A stretch of 64,000 nucleotides of DNA from DASUAS01 sp963756895. Lineage in GTDB: Bacteria > Actinomycetota > Acidimicrobiia > IMCC26256 > DASPTH01. Position numbers and translations under genes: made by a program. Below, piece after piece: positions 39,367-48,858 of the stretch. The stretch lies in assembly GCA_963756895.1 (NCBI GenBank), contig CAVWPI010000006.1, positions 62,001 to 126,000 of the forward strand. Reading direction: 5' to 3'. Position 1 is the first letter of the stretch. Each line of letters opens with the position of its first letter. A model generated the notes under the pieces. That model saw only the letters and a list, made by a program, of their open reading frames with translations, ran no database searches and was not told the DNA's origin.

Positions 39367-40645
39367 GTGCGACACGCCGATCTCGTCGCGTCGGGGCTGG
39401 TCAGCGGCCTGCCACCCGGCTCTGCCGTGGCCTCGGTGCGGCGCGGGCGCTCCACCGTGGTCGGCGTCGCCCCGGCGGAGGTCGTGGTGGCGTCGGGGTC
39501 CGACGGCTTCGCCGTCCTCGACGCACTGACCCCGGGGTTCTGGGTGGGGTGGTGCGCGTTCGAGCTCGGCCACGCCGCCGAGCGCGTGGTCGCCCGGGGC
39601 GCGTCGACGGAGCCCGCATCGGTACCCGACGCGGTGTTCGCCCGATTCGACGCGCTCGCGGTCGTCGACGAACGGGGCGGCATCCGCGTGCGCGGCGACG
39701 GACCGGGCCGCGCGCTCCTCGACGCCGCGGTCGCGAGGCCCGCGAGCGCTGCACATCTCCCGATGCCGTCGACGCACTGGCACAGCGGTCTCGATCGCGA
39801 CGACGTACACCGATCGCGTCGCCACCGTGCTCGACATGCTGCGCGCCGGCGAGTGCTACCAGGTCAACCTCACCCGTCGGCTCACGTGCGACGACGCCAT
39901 CGACCCCGTCGCGCTGTACGGCGCGCTCGCGCACGCGCACCCCGCGCCGCACCTCACGCTGCTGCAGCTCCCCGAGCTCGGCCCCGGCACCGCGGTCGTG
40001 TCGGCGTCGCCGGAGCGCTACCTGCGGGTGCGCCACCGCGACGTCGAGACGCGCCCGATCAAGGGCACCGCGGCCACCAGCGCCGCGCTGCGCGCCAGCG
40101 GCAAGGACCATGCCGAGAACGTGATGATCGTCGACCTCGCCCGCAACGACCTCGGTCGGGTGTGCACGCCGGGGTCGGTGCAGGTCCCGGCGCTGTGCTC
40201 GGTCGAGTCGCACCCCGGGTTGCACCACCTCGTGAGCACGGTGCGGGGTCGGCTGCGCGACGACGTCGGGCTCGGCGCTCTCGTGGAGGCCACGTTCCCG
40301 CCCGCGTCGGTGACCGGCGCGCCCAAGCCCCGCGTGCTCCAGGCCATCGAAGACCTCGAACCGGTGCGGCGGGGCGTGTACTGCGGCGCCCTGGGCTGGA
40401 TCGACACCTCGGCCGGCGATCCCGAGCGCGTCACCGCCGACCTCGCCGTCGCCATCCGCACCTTCACCGTCCTCGGCGCGCCCGGCGCCGGCTGCACCCA
40501 CTTCTCGGTGGGCGGCGGCATCGTCGCCGACTCCCGCCCCGACGCCGAGTGGGCCGAGACCGAGCTCAAGGCGGCCCGGCTCCTGGCGGTGGCGGGCGCC
40601 GTCGCCGACGTCGACGTCGGTACCGCGGTCCGAGCGGCCTCGTGA
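39367..40645 (+). CDS. pabB: Aminodeoxychorismate synthase component I (chorismate-binding; one frame break)
   Basis: About 425 residues after removal of one base near 39803-39806. The N-terminal part has GFWVGWCAFELGH. After the break the chorismate-binding core follows: TDRVATVLDMLRAGECYQVNLTRRL, VVSASPERYLRV, TRPIKGTAATS, MIVDLARNDLGRVC, TFPPASVTGAPKPRVLQAIEDLEP and GGGIVADSRPDAEWAET. The PIKGT segment supports PabB over anthranilate synthase. It makes 4-amino-4-deoxychorismate for folate. The downstream gene encodes the matching lyase, and the stop overlaps a possible GTG. No glutaminase gene (pabA) is in the window. Confidence 0.88.
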
Positions 40646-40703
40646 CCGGCCGCCCGCCGCCGAGTCGGCGCCGACGTCCTCCGCCGAGTCCGCCGCCGGG
40701 TGG

Positions 40704-41536
40704 GTGTGGGTCGACGGTGCGCTGGTCGCCGTCGACGACGCCCGCATCTCCCCGTTCGACCACGGGCTGCTCGTGGGCGACGGCGTGTTCGAGACCATCC
40801 GCGTCTACGGCGGTGAGCCGTTCGCCTGGACCCGCCACCTCGACCGGCTCGCGCACTCGGCGTCGGGACTCGGGCTCCCCGTCCCCGACCGCGACGCGCT
40901 GCGTGACGGCCGCGTGCGACGTGCTCTCGGCCAACGGCCACGACGAGGCCCGGTTGCGCATCACCGTCACCGGCGGTGTCGCGCCGCTGGGATCGGAGCG
41001 CGGCAGCGCCGGACCGACGGTGGTGGTCGCGAGCAGTCCCCTGCGGGCGTGGCCCGACTCGGTGCGCGTCGTCGTGGTGCCGTGGGTGCGCAACGATCGC
41101 GGCGCGACCGCAGGTCTGAAGACCACGTCGTACGCGGAGAACGTGCGGCGCGCTGGCGTACGCGCACGAGCGCGACGCGAGCGAGGCGATCTTCGCCAAC
41201 ACGCGCGACGAGCTGTGCGAGGCCACCGGTTCGAACGTCTTCGTCGTGCGCGACGGCGCCGTCGCCACGCCGCCGGGCTCGTCGGGCTGCCTGCTCGGCG
41301 TGACCCGCGCCCTCGTGCTCGAGCTCGCCGCCGCGGCCGGCATCGCGGTCGACGAGACGCCCCTCCCGGTCGACGCGCTGCGCGACGCCGACGAGGCCTT
41401 CCTCACGTCGACCACCCGCGAGGTGCAGCCGATCTCCCACGTCGACGACCGCGCCGTGCCGTCGGTGCCCGGCCCCGTCGCCGCCACCCTCAGCACCGCG
41501 TTCAACGCCCTGGTCGCCCAACACCTCGACCCCTGA
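40704..41536 (+). CDS. pabC: Aminodeoxychorismate lyase, class IV aminotransferase fold (two frame breaks)
   Basis: About 276 residues after removing one base near 40907-40910 and one near 41148-41151. PLP-dependent lyase that turns aminodeoxychorismate into 4-aminobenzoate and pyruvate. Visible in order: WVDGALVAVDDARISPFDHGLLVGDGVFETIRV, ANGHDEARLRITVTGGV, GLKTTSYAENV (with the PLP lysine in this stretch), DELCEATGSNVFVV, TPPGSSGCLLGVTRALVLEL and AFLTSTTREVQPI. The start is uncertain; GTG at 40704 begins at the conserved residues, while a GTG at 40642 overlapping pabB would need another frame shift. A branched-chain or D-amino-acid aminotransferase is the alternative, but the pabB neighbour favours pabC. 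Confidence 0.82.
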
Positions 41537-41547
41537 CCTCGAAGCAT

Positions 41548-41599
41548 CGTTTCGGCGTGGTGAACCGCGCGATATGCGCGGGTCTGCCACGCCAAAACG
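41548..41599. terminator. Two-armed inverted repeat between pabC and birA (family member 3)
   Basis: Outer arms CGTTTCGGCGTGG (41548-41560) and CCACGCCAAAACG (41587-41599) begin 39 bases apart and pair with one mismatch that is a wobble in the minus-strand transcript. The inner hairpin CGCGC-GATAT-GCGCG is at 41566-41580. It sits in the gap between convergent genes; the arms share GTTTTGGCGT with the element at 20893-20941. Confidence 0.7.
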
Positions 41600-41612
41600 G
41601 CATTGGGGTCGG

Positions 41613-42338
41613 TCAGCGGAGGTGGTGGACGTCGGCGGCGACGACCGTGTGGTCGTGGCCCTGGTCGTCGCGCACGACGAGGGCGCCGTCGTCGGTGACC
41701 CCCACCGCGGTGCCGACGACGTCGTCGCCGCGCAGGTGCTCGACCCGCACGGCACGACCGACGGTGGCGAGGCGCTCCCGGTAGTCGACGAGCAGCCCGT
41801 CGCCTGAGGCCAAGGCCTCAGCGAAGCGGTCGAGGTAGGCGTCGAGCAGGGCGTCGCGGTCGACGGGACGACCGGCCTCGAGGTTGCAGGCGGTGGCGAT
41901 CGCCGTGAGCTCCCCGGGGAACGACTCCCAGTTCACGTTGCACCCGGCCCCGACGACCAGCACGTCGCCGTCGGCCTCGGCCAGGAGGCCGGCCAGCTTG
42001 CGATCGCCGACGACCAGGTCGTTCGGCCACTTGAGCCGGGCATCGATCCCCGCCACCTGCTCGACGGCCTGCGCCAGCGCCACCCCCGCGGCCATGACCG
42101 CACGGGCGTGCGCGTCCCGCCGGAGCAGCACGCTGACCAGGAGCGACGACCCCGGGGCCGCCTGCCAGGTGCGTCCCAGACGCCCCCGGCCCGCGGTCTG
42201 CTCGTCGGCGACGACCACGAGGCCGTCGGCCGCACCGGCCCGGGCGGCGTCGAGCGCTCGGCGGTTCGTGGAGTCGAGGGTGGCGAACCACTCGACCCGC
42301 CAGGGCCCCCGTTCCGAGGTGCGAGCGGGTGCAGACAC
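41613..42338 (-). CDS. birA: Biotin-protein ligase
   Basis: 241 residues, without the N-terminal DNA-binding domain of E. coli BirA, so a group I ligase with no obvious repressor function. Visible: WFATLDSTNRRALDAARAGA, the biotinyl-AMP loop DEQTAGRGRLGRTWQA, SLLVSVLLRR, LKWPNDLVVGDRKLAGLLAE and GAGCNVNWES. It attaches biotin to carboxylase carrier domains; the divergent gene 46 bases away encodes such a carrier-bearing subunit. GTG start at 42336-42338. Confidence 0.92.
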   Translation of the reverse strand: MSAPARTSERGPWRVEWFATLDSTNRRALDAARAGAADGLVVVADEQTAGRGRLGRTWQAAPGSSLLVSVLLRRDAHARAVMAAGVALAQAVEQVAGIDARLKWPNDLVVGDRKLAGLLAEADGDVLVVGAGCNVNWESFPGELTAIATACNLEAGRPVDRDALLDAYLDRFAEALASGDGLLVDYRERLATVGRAVRVEHLRGDDVVGTAVGVTDDGALVVRDDQGHDHTVVAADVHHLR

Positions 42339-42384
42339 CGCCGTAGGATACGGCGACCTGTCGCCAGAGCATCCCGAGGGGCAC

Positions 42385-44153
42385 GTGTTCAGCAAAGTCC
42401 TGATCGCCAACCGAGGCGAGATCGCCGTCCGGGTCATGCGCACCTGTCGCGAGCTCGGCATCACGACCGTCGCCGTGTACTCCGAGCTGGATCGCGACGC
42501 GATGCACGTCCGCTACGCCGACGAGGCGTACGCGCTCGGGGGCCAGACCGCCGCCGAGAGCTACCTGAACACCGAGGCGATCCTCGACGCCATCGAGAAG
42601 AGCGGCGCCGAGGCCGTGCACCCCGGCTACGGGTTCTTCTCCGAGAACGCCGAGTTCGCTCGGGCCATCACCGAGCGGGGCGTGGCCTGGATCGGGCCGC
42701 CGCCCGAGGCGATCGAGATCATGGGCGACAAGATCTCGTCCCGGAAGTCCGCCGCCGCGTCCGACGTGGCCGCGGTGCCCGGCACGCTCGACCCCATCCA
42801 GGACGCGTCCGAGGTGGTGGCGTTCGGCAACGAGCACGGCTGGCCGGTGGCGATCAAGGCTGCGTACGGCGGTGGCGGTCGGGGCCTGAAGATCGCGCAC
42901 AGCGCCGACGACGCCGCCGAGGCGTTCGAATCGGCGGCGCGCGAAGCCGTCGCGTACTTCGGGCGGGGCGAGTGCTACATGGAGCGCTACCTCACCCGTC
43001 CCCGTCACATCGAGCTGCAGGTCTTCGCCGACACGCACGGCAACGTCGTCTGCCTGGGCGAGCGCGACTGCTCCACGCAGCGCCGCCATCAGAAGCTCAT
43101 CGAGGAGAGCCCGGCCCCCGAGCTCAGCGCTGAGATCCGCGCCGCGATGAACGAGGCCGCGGTGAAGGTCGACGCGCGGCTGCGGCTACGTGAACGCGGG
43201 CACCGTCGAGTGCCTCTACCAGGACGGCGAGTTCTGGTTCCTCGAGATGAACACCCGTCTCCAGGTCGAGCACTGCGTCACCGAGGAGGTCACGCAGCTC
43301 GACCTCGTCGCCGAGCAACTGCGGGTCGCGGCCGGTGAGCCGCTCTCGTTCACCGCCGACGACGTCGTGCACACCGGCCACTCGATCGAGTGCCGCATCA
43401 ACGCCGAGAACCCGGCCGCGAACTTCGCCCCCTCGCCCGGCACCATCGCGCACCTGCGGCTCCCGGGCGGCCCCGGCGTGCGCTGGGACGGTGGGTACGC
43501 GCAGGGCGACACCGTGTCGCAGTACTACGACAACCTGATCGGCAAGCTCGTCGTCTGGGCCCCCGACCGCGAGAGCGCCCGCAAGCGCATGCTCCGCGCG
43601 CTCGCCGAGTTCGAGATCAGCGGGTTGCACACGACCATCCCCGCCCACGTCGCGCTGCTGTCGACCGAGGCGTTCGCGAGCGTGCACCACTCCACCAAGT
43701 GGGTGGAGGACGAGGTCGACGCCGCCAGCTTCACCGAGGACGCCGCACCCGAGGCCGCCGCCGTCGAAGGCGCGGACGAGGCCGAGCCGCTGCTCGAGCG
43801 CACCATCCCGGTGGAGGTCGACGGCAAGCGCTACTCGGTCAAGCTGTGGCTCCCGGAGGCCGCCGCCGGCACCGCGACGCCCAAGAAGCGCTCGGCGCGG
43901 CCCGCGCCCGGGCGCGGGAGCTTCGGGTGGCGCGGCGGGGAGCGGCACCATCGCCGCGCCGATGCAGGGCACCATCGTGAAGGTGCTCGTGGCCGAGGGG
44001 GAAGCGGTCGAGGTCGGCCAGTCGGTGCTCGTGCTCGAAGCGATGAAGATGGAGAACCACATCAGCGCCGAGAAGGCGGGCACCGTCAAAGAGGTGCGCG
44101 TCGCCGCGGGTGACACCGTCGGCACCGGCGACGTGCTGGTCGTCATCGAGTAG
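42385..44153 (+). CDS. Acyl-CoA (acetyl/propionyl) carboxylase alpha subunit: biotin carboxylase plus carrier domain (two frame breaks)
   Basis: About 588 residues after removing one base near 43179-43181 and one near 43912-43914. The biotin carboxylase part starts FSKVLIANRGEIAVRVMRTC and has HPGYGFFSENAEFA, the ATP-grasp loop AAYGGGGRGLKI, ERDCSTQRRHQKLIEE, NAGTVECLYQ, EMNTRLQVEH and ECRINAEN. The C-terminal carrier domain has EAMKMENHISAEKAGTV with the biotinylated Lys. It corresponds by position to mycobacterial AccA3, which supplies carboxybiotin to several acyl-CoA carboxylases for fatty-acid synthesis and propionyl-CoA use. The GTG at 42385 follows a GAGGGG site. No beta subunit is in the window. 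Confidence 0.93.
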
Positions 44154-44209
44154 TCATCCCGGCCCGCGCGCTTGGGCAGGATGGGCACGGGTCGACGAGA
44201 CTCCGCGTC

Positions 44210-45061
44210 ATGACCGAACTCATGGAGTACGAGGCGGAGCAGGTCGAGGCCGCGAACGCGTCGAGCAAGCGACCGGTCGTGTTCGTCCACGGTCTGTGGT
44301 TGCTGCCGAGCAGCTGGGACCGGTGGGCCGAGCACTTCCAGGCGGCGGGGTACTCGACCGTCACCGCGGGTTGGCCGGACGATCCGAACTCGGTCGACGA
44401 GGCCAACCGCCACCCCGAGGTGTTCGCCCGCAAATCGGTCCAGCAGGTCGCCGACCACGTCGAGGCCGTCATCCGGAAGCTCGAGCAACGCCCCGCGGTC
44501 GTCGGCCACTCCTTCGGTGGTCTCCTCACCGAGATCCTCGCCGGGCGTGGCTGCAGCGACGCGTCGGTGGCCATCTCCCCGGCGCCGCACCGCGGTGTGC
44601 TCCCGCTCCCCATCTCCGCGCTGCGTTCGTCGTCACCGGTGCTGCGCAACCCGCGCAACCACGGGCGAGCGGTGCCGCTGACGTACGAGCAGTTCCGGTA
44701 CACGTTCGCCAACGCCGTCTCCGAGGACGAGGCCCACGAGCTCTACAACACGTATGCCGTCCCGGCGGCCGGTCTGCCGCTGTTCCAGGCTGCGAGCGCA
44801 AACCTCAACCCGTGGACCGAGGTGAAGGTCAAGGTCAAGAGCCCCGACCGCGGTCCGCTGCTCATCGTCGCCGGCGCCGAGGACCACACCGTGCCGTGGG
44901 CGATCTGCAACTCGTCGTTCAAGCGCGAGCGGCGCAACAAGGAGGCGGTCACCGAGATCGTCAAGCTCAAGGACCGCGGCCACGCGCTGACCATCGACCA
45001 CGGATGGAAGAAGGTCGCCGACGCGTCGCTGAAGTTCATCCAACGCTTCGTGAAGCCGTAG
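44210..45061 (+). CDS. Alpha/beta hydrolase
   Basis: 283 residues with the full catalytic set: FVHGLWLLPSSWDRW (oxyanion region), VVGHSFGGLLTEIL (nucleophile Ser), GAEDHTVPW (Asp) and the late GHALTIDHGWKKVAD (His). No signal peptide, so cytosolic. The substrate cannot be read; the family covers esterases, lipases and haloperoxidase-like enzymes. It follows the carboxylase gene by 56 bases on the same strand and converges on the small secreted-protein gene, with a 6-bp hairpin between the stops. Confidence 0.8.
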   Translation: MTELMEYEAEQVEAANASSKRPVVFVHGLWLLPSSWDRWAEHFQAAGYSTVTAGWPDDPNSVDEANRHPEVFARKSVQQVADHVEAVIRKLEQRPAVVGHSFGGLLTEILAGRGCSDASVAISPAPHRGVLPLPISALRSSSPVLRNPRNHGRAVPLTYEQFRYTFANAVSEDEAHELYNTYAVPAAGLPLFQAASANLNPWTEVKVKVKSPDRGPLLIVAGAEDHTVPWAICNSSFKRERRNKEAVTEIVKLKDRGHALTIDHGWKKVADASLKFIQRFVKP

Positions 45062-45076
45062 CCGAGCGGCGCTCGG
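45062..45076. terminator. Short hairpin between convergent genes
   Basis: CCGAGC-GGC-GCTCGG immediately after the hydrolase stop and four bases before the stop of the opposing secreted-protein gene. A 6-bp GC stem with a 3-base loop that could end transcription in both directions; no T-run. Confidence 0.5.
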
Positions 45077-45079
45077 GCA

Positions 45080-45502
45080 TCACCCGGTGAAGCGAGCGGG
45101 TGCGAGCAGTGGCGGCGCAGGGATGGCCACCGGCGGAGCGACCTGGAACGGCTGGCTCCCGGTGAGCGTGCCGGCGTTGCAACTCACGGTGACGACGAAC
45201 GAGGTCACGGGCGTGCCGGCGGGGATCAGCACCGAACCCGTGCCCGGTGCGCTGAAGGTGCCGGCACCGACCGTGCCTTCGCCGACCTCACCGGTGGGGC
45301 TCACGGCCTGCACGAAGATGTCGAACTGCCCGGGTGGGGTCGGCGCACACCCCGGTGCACCGACGAGGATCGTCGTGCCGTCAGGACCGACGGTCGCGTC
45401 GAGCGCGAGCGCGACGGTGGCTCCCGATGCCGGGGCCGTCGACAGGCCGGCCACGACGCCCGCGGTGGCGAGCAGCACCGTGATGTACCACGCCGGTCGC
45501 AT
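45080..45502 (-). CDS. Small secreted protein of unknown function
   Basis: 140 residues with a clear signal peptide (MRPAWYITVLLATAGVVAGL then APASGA) and a mature part of beta-rich, Gly/Thr/Pro-rich sequence holding two Cys. It ends LLAPARFTG, with no anchor. I do not recognise a domain. Its ATG overlaps the stop of a 17-residue open frame by one base (TGATG), which itself overlaps the stop of the UspA-like gene, so the three may be translated in series. Confidence 0.6.
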   Translation of the reverse strand: MRPAWYITVLLATAGVVAGLSTAPASGATVALALDATVGPDGTTILVGAPGCAPTPPGQFDIFVQAVSPTGEVGEGTVGAGTFSAPGTGSVLIPAGTPVTSFVVTVSCNAGTLTGSQPFQVAPPVAIPAPPLLAPARFTG

Positions 45503-45555
45503 CAGCCGGAGGTGCGGGCGAGGTAGGCGTCGCGCAGATCCCGGACGGTGCTCAT
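45502..45555 (-). CDS. Possible 17-residue peptide linking two genes
   Basis: Open frame MSTVRDLRDAYLARTSG. Its ATG overlaps the stop of the upstream gene (ATGA at 45552-45555) and its stop overlaps the ATG of the secreted-protein gene (TGATG at 45500-45504). Such exact junctions at both ends are typical of coupled genes, and a purine-rich AGGAGAGCC lies just upstream. It may be a true micropeptide or only a translational relay. Confidence 0.35.
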   Translation of the reverse strand: MSTVRDLRDAYLARTSG

Positions 45556-45967
45556 CGGCTCTCCTCGAGTGCGGTGAGATGGGCGACGACGTGGGTCACC
45601 GGCAGGTCGGTGCGGCGAGCCAGCCGGGTGCGGAAAATCCTGACGCATCCAGCGTGAGAGCCCCAGCGGCAGGGTCGACACGACGATCTCGTCGAACCGG
45701 TCGCGCGGCAACGCCTCCACGGGGTCGGCGTCACCGATCGAGCCGGTGCTGATCGCGCCCTCGGCGTGCATCCACGCCAGCGCCGCCTCGAGCCGCTCGC
45801 GCGCGACGACCAGCGCGGCACCCTCCGTCCAGGAGAGGTGATCCCGCGGCGGCGTGGCCGGCACCGACGTGGAACCGGCACGGTGGTGTGCCGAGGCGCT
45901 CGCGCACCGCAGCGCGCAACTCGTCACTCATCAGCGTCTGGTTCTCAACGACGAGGTACCGGCGCAT
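45552..45967 (-). CDS. Small UspA-like nucleotide-binding-fold protein (two frame breaks)
   Basis: About 137 residues after removing one base at about 45864 and one at about 45630. The corrected protein reads MRRYLVVENQTLMSDELRAAV, then VPATPPRDHLSWTEGAALVVARERL, then GDADPVEALPRDRFDEIVVSTLPLGLSRWMRQDFP and RTDLPVTHVVAHL. The EGAA...ARERLEAAL and FDEIVVSTLP parts resemble the universal-stress-protein fold, where such proteins sense stress or bind nucleotide. Function is not known. The ATG at 45965-45967 begins at the conserved RYLVV. Confidence 0.6.
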
Positions 45968-46047
45968 GTGCCCCCACACCAACGACGTGACCGGAAGTCG
46001 GCTCTCTCCGCACTGTACGCCTGTCGCCGCGACCCGCAAAGCGTGGG

Positions 46048-47403
46048 CTACGACGCGGCGTCGGCGAGGAGCTCGGCGAGCGACGGGTGCACGAGGAGCG
46101 AATCGACGATGTCGCCGACGCGCAGACCGTTGGTGACGGCCACCGCGAGCACGCTGATGAGCTCGGCCGCGTTGCGACCGACGATCGAACCGCCGAGCAC
46201 CACGCCGGTGGCGGGGTCGGACAGGATCTTCACGAAGCCGCGCGGGTCACCCTTGATGAGCGCCTTGGCGTTGGCCGTGAACGGAACCTTGGTGACCCGG
46301 ATCTTGCGACCCTCCGCGAACGCCTCCGCCTCGGCCAACCCCACGTCGGCGATCTCGGGGTCGGTGAACACCGCGGAAGCGGCCTTGTCGTAGTCGAGGT
46401 GCCGGTGCGGCCGGTTGTGCATGCCCATGAGGTGCTCGGCGATCTTGCGGCCCTGCATCGCGGCCACCGACGACAGCGGCAGCTTCCCGGACACGTCGCC
46501 GGCGGCGTAGATGTGCGACACGTTCGACAGGCAGTTGTGGTTCACCCGGATGTAGCCGGCCGTGTCGACCTCGACCCCCGCGGCGTCGAGGTCGATGCCC
46601 TCGCTGTTGGGGATCGAGCCGACCGCGAGCAGCACGTGCGAACCCTCGACGACGCGACCGTCCTCGCAGCGCACGCGCACGACGTCGCCCTCGCGCTCCA
46701 CCGCGCTCGCACGCGCACCCTTGAGGAGGCTGATGCCGCGCTGGAGGAACGCTTCCTCGAGCACCGACGCGACCTCGGCGTCCTTGATCGGCAGCACCTG
46801 CTGGCGGGAAACGAGCAGCGTGACCCGAGAGCCGAGCGAGTCGAACAGGTGGGTGAACTCCACGCCGGTGACGCCCGAGCCCACGACGATGGCGTGCTCT
46901 GGGATCTCCGGCGGCGGGTAGGCGTCGCGGGTGGTGAGCACCCGCTCGTGGTCGACGGGTACGAAGTCGGGCACGCGCGGCCGCGAGCCGGTTGCCACGA
47001 CGACGAAGTCGGCGGCCAGCTCCTCGATGACGCCGTTGGTGTCGACCACCACTTCGTGGGGGCCCTTGAGCTCGGCGCGGCCGTGGATGACCCGCACCTC
47101 TTGGGACGCGAGCTGCGTGGTGATCATGTGGTGGAGTCGCCCCTCGATCGACGACACCCGCTCGCGCAGGGCATCGATGTCGAGACGACCCTCGGCCTTC
47201 AGGCCCATGGTGTGCGCACGGTCGAGCTCGACCAGCTCCCCGCCCGTGGCGATCAGCGCCTTCGACGGGATGCAGTCCCAGAGGTGCGCGGCACCACCCA
47301 CGATGTCGCGCTCGACCAGCGTGACGTCGGCGCCGAGCGTGGCCGCAACGGTCGCACACGTGTTGCCCGCAGGGCCACCACCAAGGATCACGACGCTCGG
47401 CAT
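46048..47403 (-). CDS. lpdA: NAD(P)H quinone dehydrogenase, LpdA-type flavoprotein
   Basis: 451 residues, pyridine-nucleotide-disulphide oxidoreductase fold: FAD motif VVILGGGPAGNTCATVAA, GAAHLWDCIPSKALIATG, VVATGSRPRVP, the NAD motif VVGSGVTGVEFTH, IYAAGDVSGKLPLSSVA and the C-terminal HPSLAELL dyad. The first cysteine of the usual redox pair is replaced (Ala at about 39) while Cys44 stays, as in mycobacterial LpdA, which reduces quinones rather than lipoamide. Position near the carboxylase subunit also fits lpdA. The ATG at 47401-47403 was chosen over a TTG three codons earlier. It diverges from the GalT-like gene. Confidence 0.87.
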   Translation of the reverse strand: MPSVVILGGGPAGNTCATVAATLGADVTLVERDIVGGAAHLWDCIPSKALIATGGELVELDRAHTMGLKAEGRLDIDALRERVSSIEGRLHHMITTQLASQEVRVIHGRAELKGPHEVVVDTNGVIEELAADFVVVATGSRPRVPDFVPVDHERVLTTRDAYPPPEIPEHAIVVGSGVTGVEFTHLFDSLGSRVTLLVSRQQVLPIKDAEVASVLEEAFLQRGISLLKGARASAVEREGDVVRVRCEDGRVVEGSHVLLAVGSIPNSEGIDLDAAGVEVDTAGYIRVNHNCLSNVSHIYAAGDVSGKLPLSSVAAMQGRKIAEHLMGMHNRPHRHLDYDKAASAVFTDPEIADVGLAEAEAFAEGRKIRVTKVPFTANAKALIKGDPRGFVKILSDPATGVVLGGSIVGRNAAELISVLAVAVTNGLRVGDIVDSLLVHPSLAELLADAAS

Positions 47404-47481
47404 GGTTGCCAATGTAGGACGCGCTCCGAGCGCCTCCCGGACTTGGCGGCGTCACGGGAGTGCCCGCGTAACCTGATCGCG

Positions 47482-48378
47482 ATGTCGCAGCTCCGCCACG
47501 ACCCGCTGAGCGGGCGCGACGTGATCGTCGCCGCCGGGCGGGCGGCGCGCCCCACCACCTTCGCCGCCGGCGGCAACGACGCCGAGAGCGCAGGTGCATG
47601 CCCCTTCTGCCCCGGCCAGGAGGCACAGACCCCACCCGAGGTCGCGCGCGTGGGTGGGGGTGCGCCCGACGGGCCCGGGTGGGAGGTCCGGGCGTTCCCG
47701 AACCTGTACCCCATCGTCGAGGCCCACGAGGTGGTGGTCCTGACCCCCGACCACCGCTCGTTCGCCGATCTCGACGACGGGGAGGCGACCAACGTCGTCC
47801 GTCTGCTGCGGGACCGCGTCCACTCCCACCTCGAGACGGGCCACGTGTACGGCATCGCCATCCTCAACCACCTGAAGGGCGCGGGCGCATCGATCGCGCA
47901 CCCCCACGCGCAGGTGTTCGCCCTCGACGTCGTGCCGCGTGCGGTCGAGGAAGCGCTCGGGCGGTTCCGCACCGCGGGCATCGATCTGGTGCTCGCCGAC
48001 GTGCTCGAGGACCACGTCGTGCAGTCCCGCGGCATGGTCACCACGTGGTGCCCGCCGGCGTCGTCGTCGCAGTACCTGTTCCGCATCGCGCACGAGTCGG
48101 CCGGCGAGCGGTTCGACCGCGCCGACGACGATGTCATCGGCGACGTCGCGGTCGCGCTGCGCGACGCACTCCGGCGCGTGCGCAGCGCCCTCGGTGACGT
48201 GCCCTACAACGTCGTCGTGTACAGCGCGCCGCGCGACGCCACCCCGTACCACTGGTACGTGGAGGTGACGCCGCGCCTGACGGTGGTCGCGGGCTTCGAG
48301 CAGGCCACGGGCATCCTGGTCAACACGGTGCCCCCGGACCAGGCGGCCGAGCTGCTCCGCGAGGCGTCCACGCAGTGA
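47482..48378 (+). CDS. Galactose-1-phosphate uridylyltransferase-like HIT-superfamily enzyme
   Basis: 298 residues, shorter than E. coli GalT (about 348). Visible: RHDPLSGRDVIVAAGRAARP, the zinc pair CPFCPG, WEVRAFPNLYPIVEAHEVVVLTPDH, NHLKGAGASIAHPHAQVFALDVVP with the catalytic HPHAQ histidine, and YHWYVEVTPRL. GalT swaps UMP between UDP-glucose and galactose-1-phosphate; some short members act on other nucleotide sugars, so the substrate is uncertain. No other Leloir gene is adjacent. Its stop overlaps the GTG of the next gene. Confidence 0.82.
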   Translation: MSQLRHDPLSGRDVIVAAGRAARPTTFAAGGNDAESAGACPFCPGQEAQTPPEVARVGGGAPDGPGWEVRAFPNLYPIVEAHEVVVLTPDHRSFADLDDGEATNVVRLLRDRVHSHLETGHVYGIAILNHLKGAGASIAHPHAQVFALDVVPRAVEEALGRFRTAGIDLVLADVLEDHVVQSRGMVTTWCPPASSSQYLFRIAHESAGERFDRADDDVIGDVAVALRDALRRVRSALGDVPYNVVVYSAPRDATPYHWYVEVTPRLTVVAGFEQATGILVNTVPPDQAAELLREASTQ

Positions 48379-48830
48379 GCGTGACCATCCACATCTGCAC
48401 GACGATCGCGGCGACGCCCGACACCGTGTGGCAGGCGGTCGAGCGCATCGAGACCCACACCGACTGGATGCTCGACGCCGAGCGCATCACGTTCCGCACC
48501 CCGCAGCACGCCGGCGTCGGCGCCGAGTTCGACTGCCTGACGCGCGTCGGCCCCGTGCACACCACCGACCGGTTCGTCGTGACGCGGTGGGAACCGGGCG
48601 CGGCGATGGGCATCGAGCACCGCGGTGCGGTCACCGGGGTCGGCGAGTTCCGCCTGCGCCCGATCGCGAGCGGGGCGAGCACCGAGTTCTGCTGGGAGGA
48701 GACCCTCGCCTTCCCGTGGTGGCTGGGCAGCGTCGCCGGCGAGCGCTTCGGTCGGCCCGTGCTCAAGCGCATCTGGGAGGGCAACCTCCGTCGCCTGAAG
48801 GCGAACGTGGAGGACGGCCAGATAGCTTGA
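48375..48830 (+). CDS. SRPBCC-fold (polyketide-cyclase/START-like) protein
   Basis: 151 residues with the SRPBCC layout: an opening strand TIHICTTIAATPDTVWQAVERIETHTDWM, middle strands with GAEFDCLTRVGPVHTTDRFVVTRWEPG, and a long C-terminal helix GRPVLKRIWEGNLRRLKANVE. Such proteins bind a hydrophobic ligand in a cavity; the ligand here is unknown. The GTG at 48375 overlaps the GalT-like stop (GTGA), so it is coupled to that gene. Confidence 0.75.
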   Translation: MSVTIHICTTIAATPDTVWQAVERIETHTDWMLDAERITFRTPQHAGVGAEFDCLTRVGPVHTTDRFVVTRWEPGAAMGIEHRGAVTGVGEFRLRPIASGASTEFCWEETLAFPWWLGSVAGERFGRPVLKRIWEGNLRRLKANVEDGQIA

Positions 48831-48858
48831 CTCGGTCATCCAATGCTCTGGAGGACTC

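Noticed and set aside
40642..40703. pabC starting at the GTG that overlaps the pabB stop
   Set aside because: That GTG is in a different frame from the conserved pabC sequence and would need yet another frame shift; GTG 40704 fits directly.
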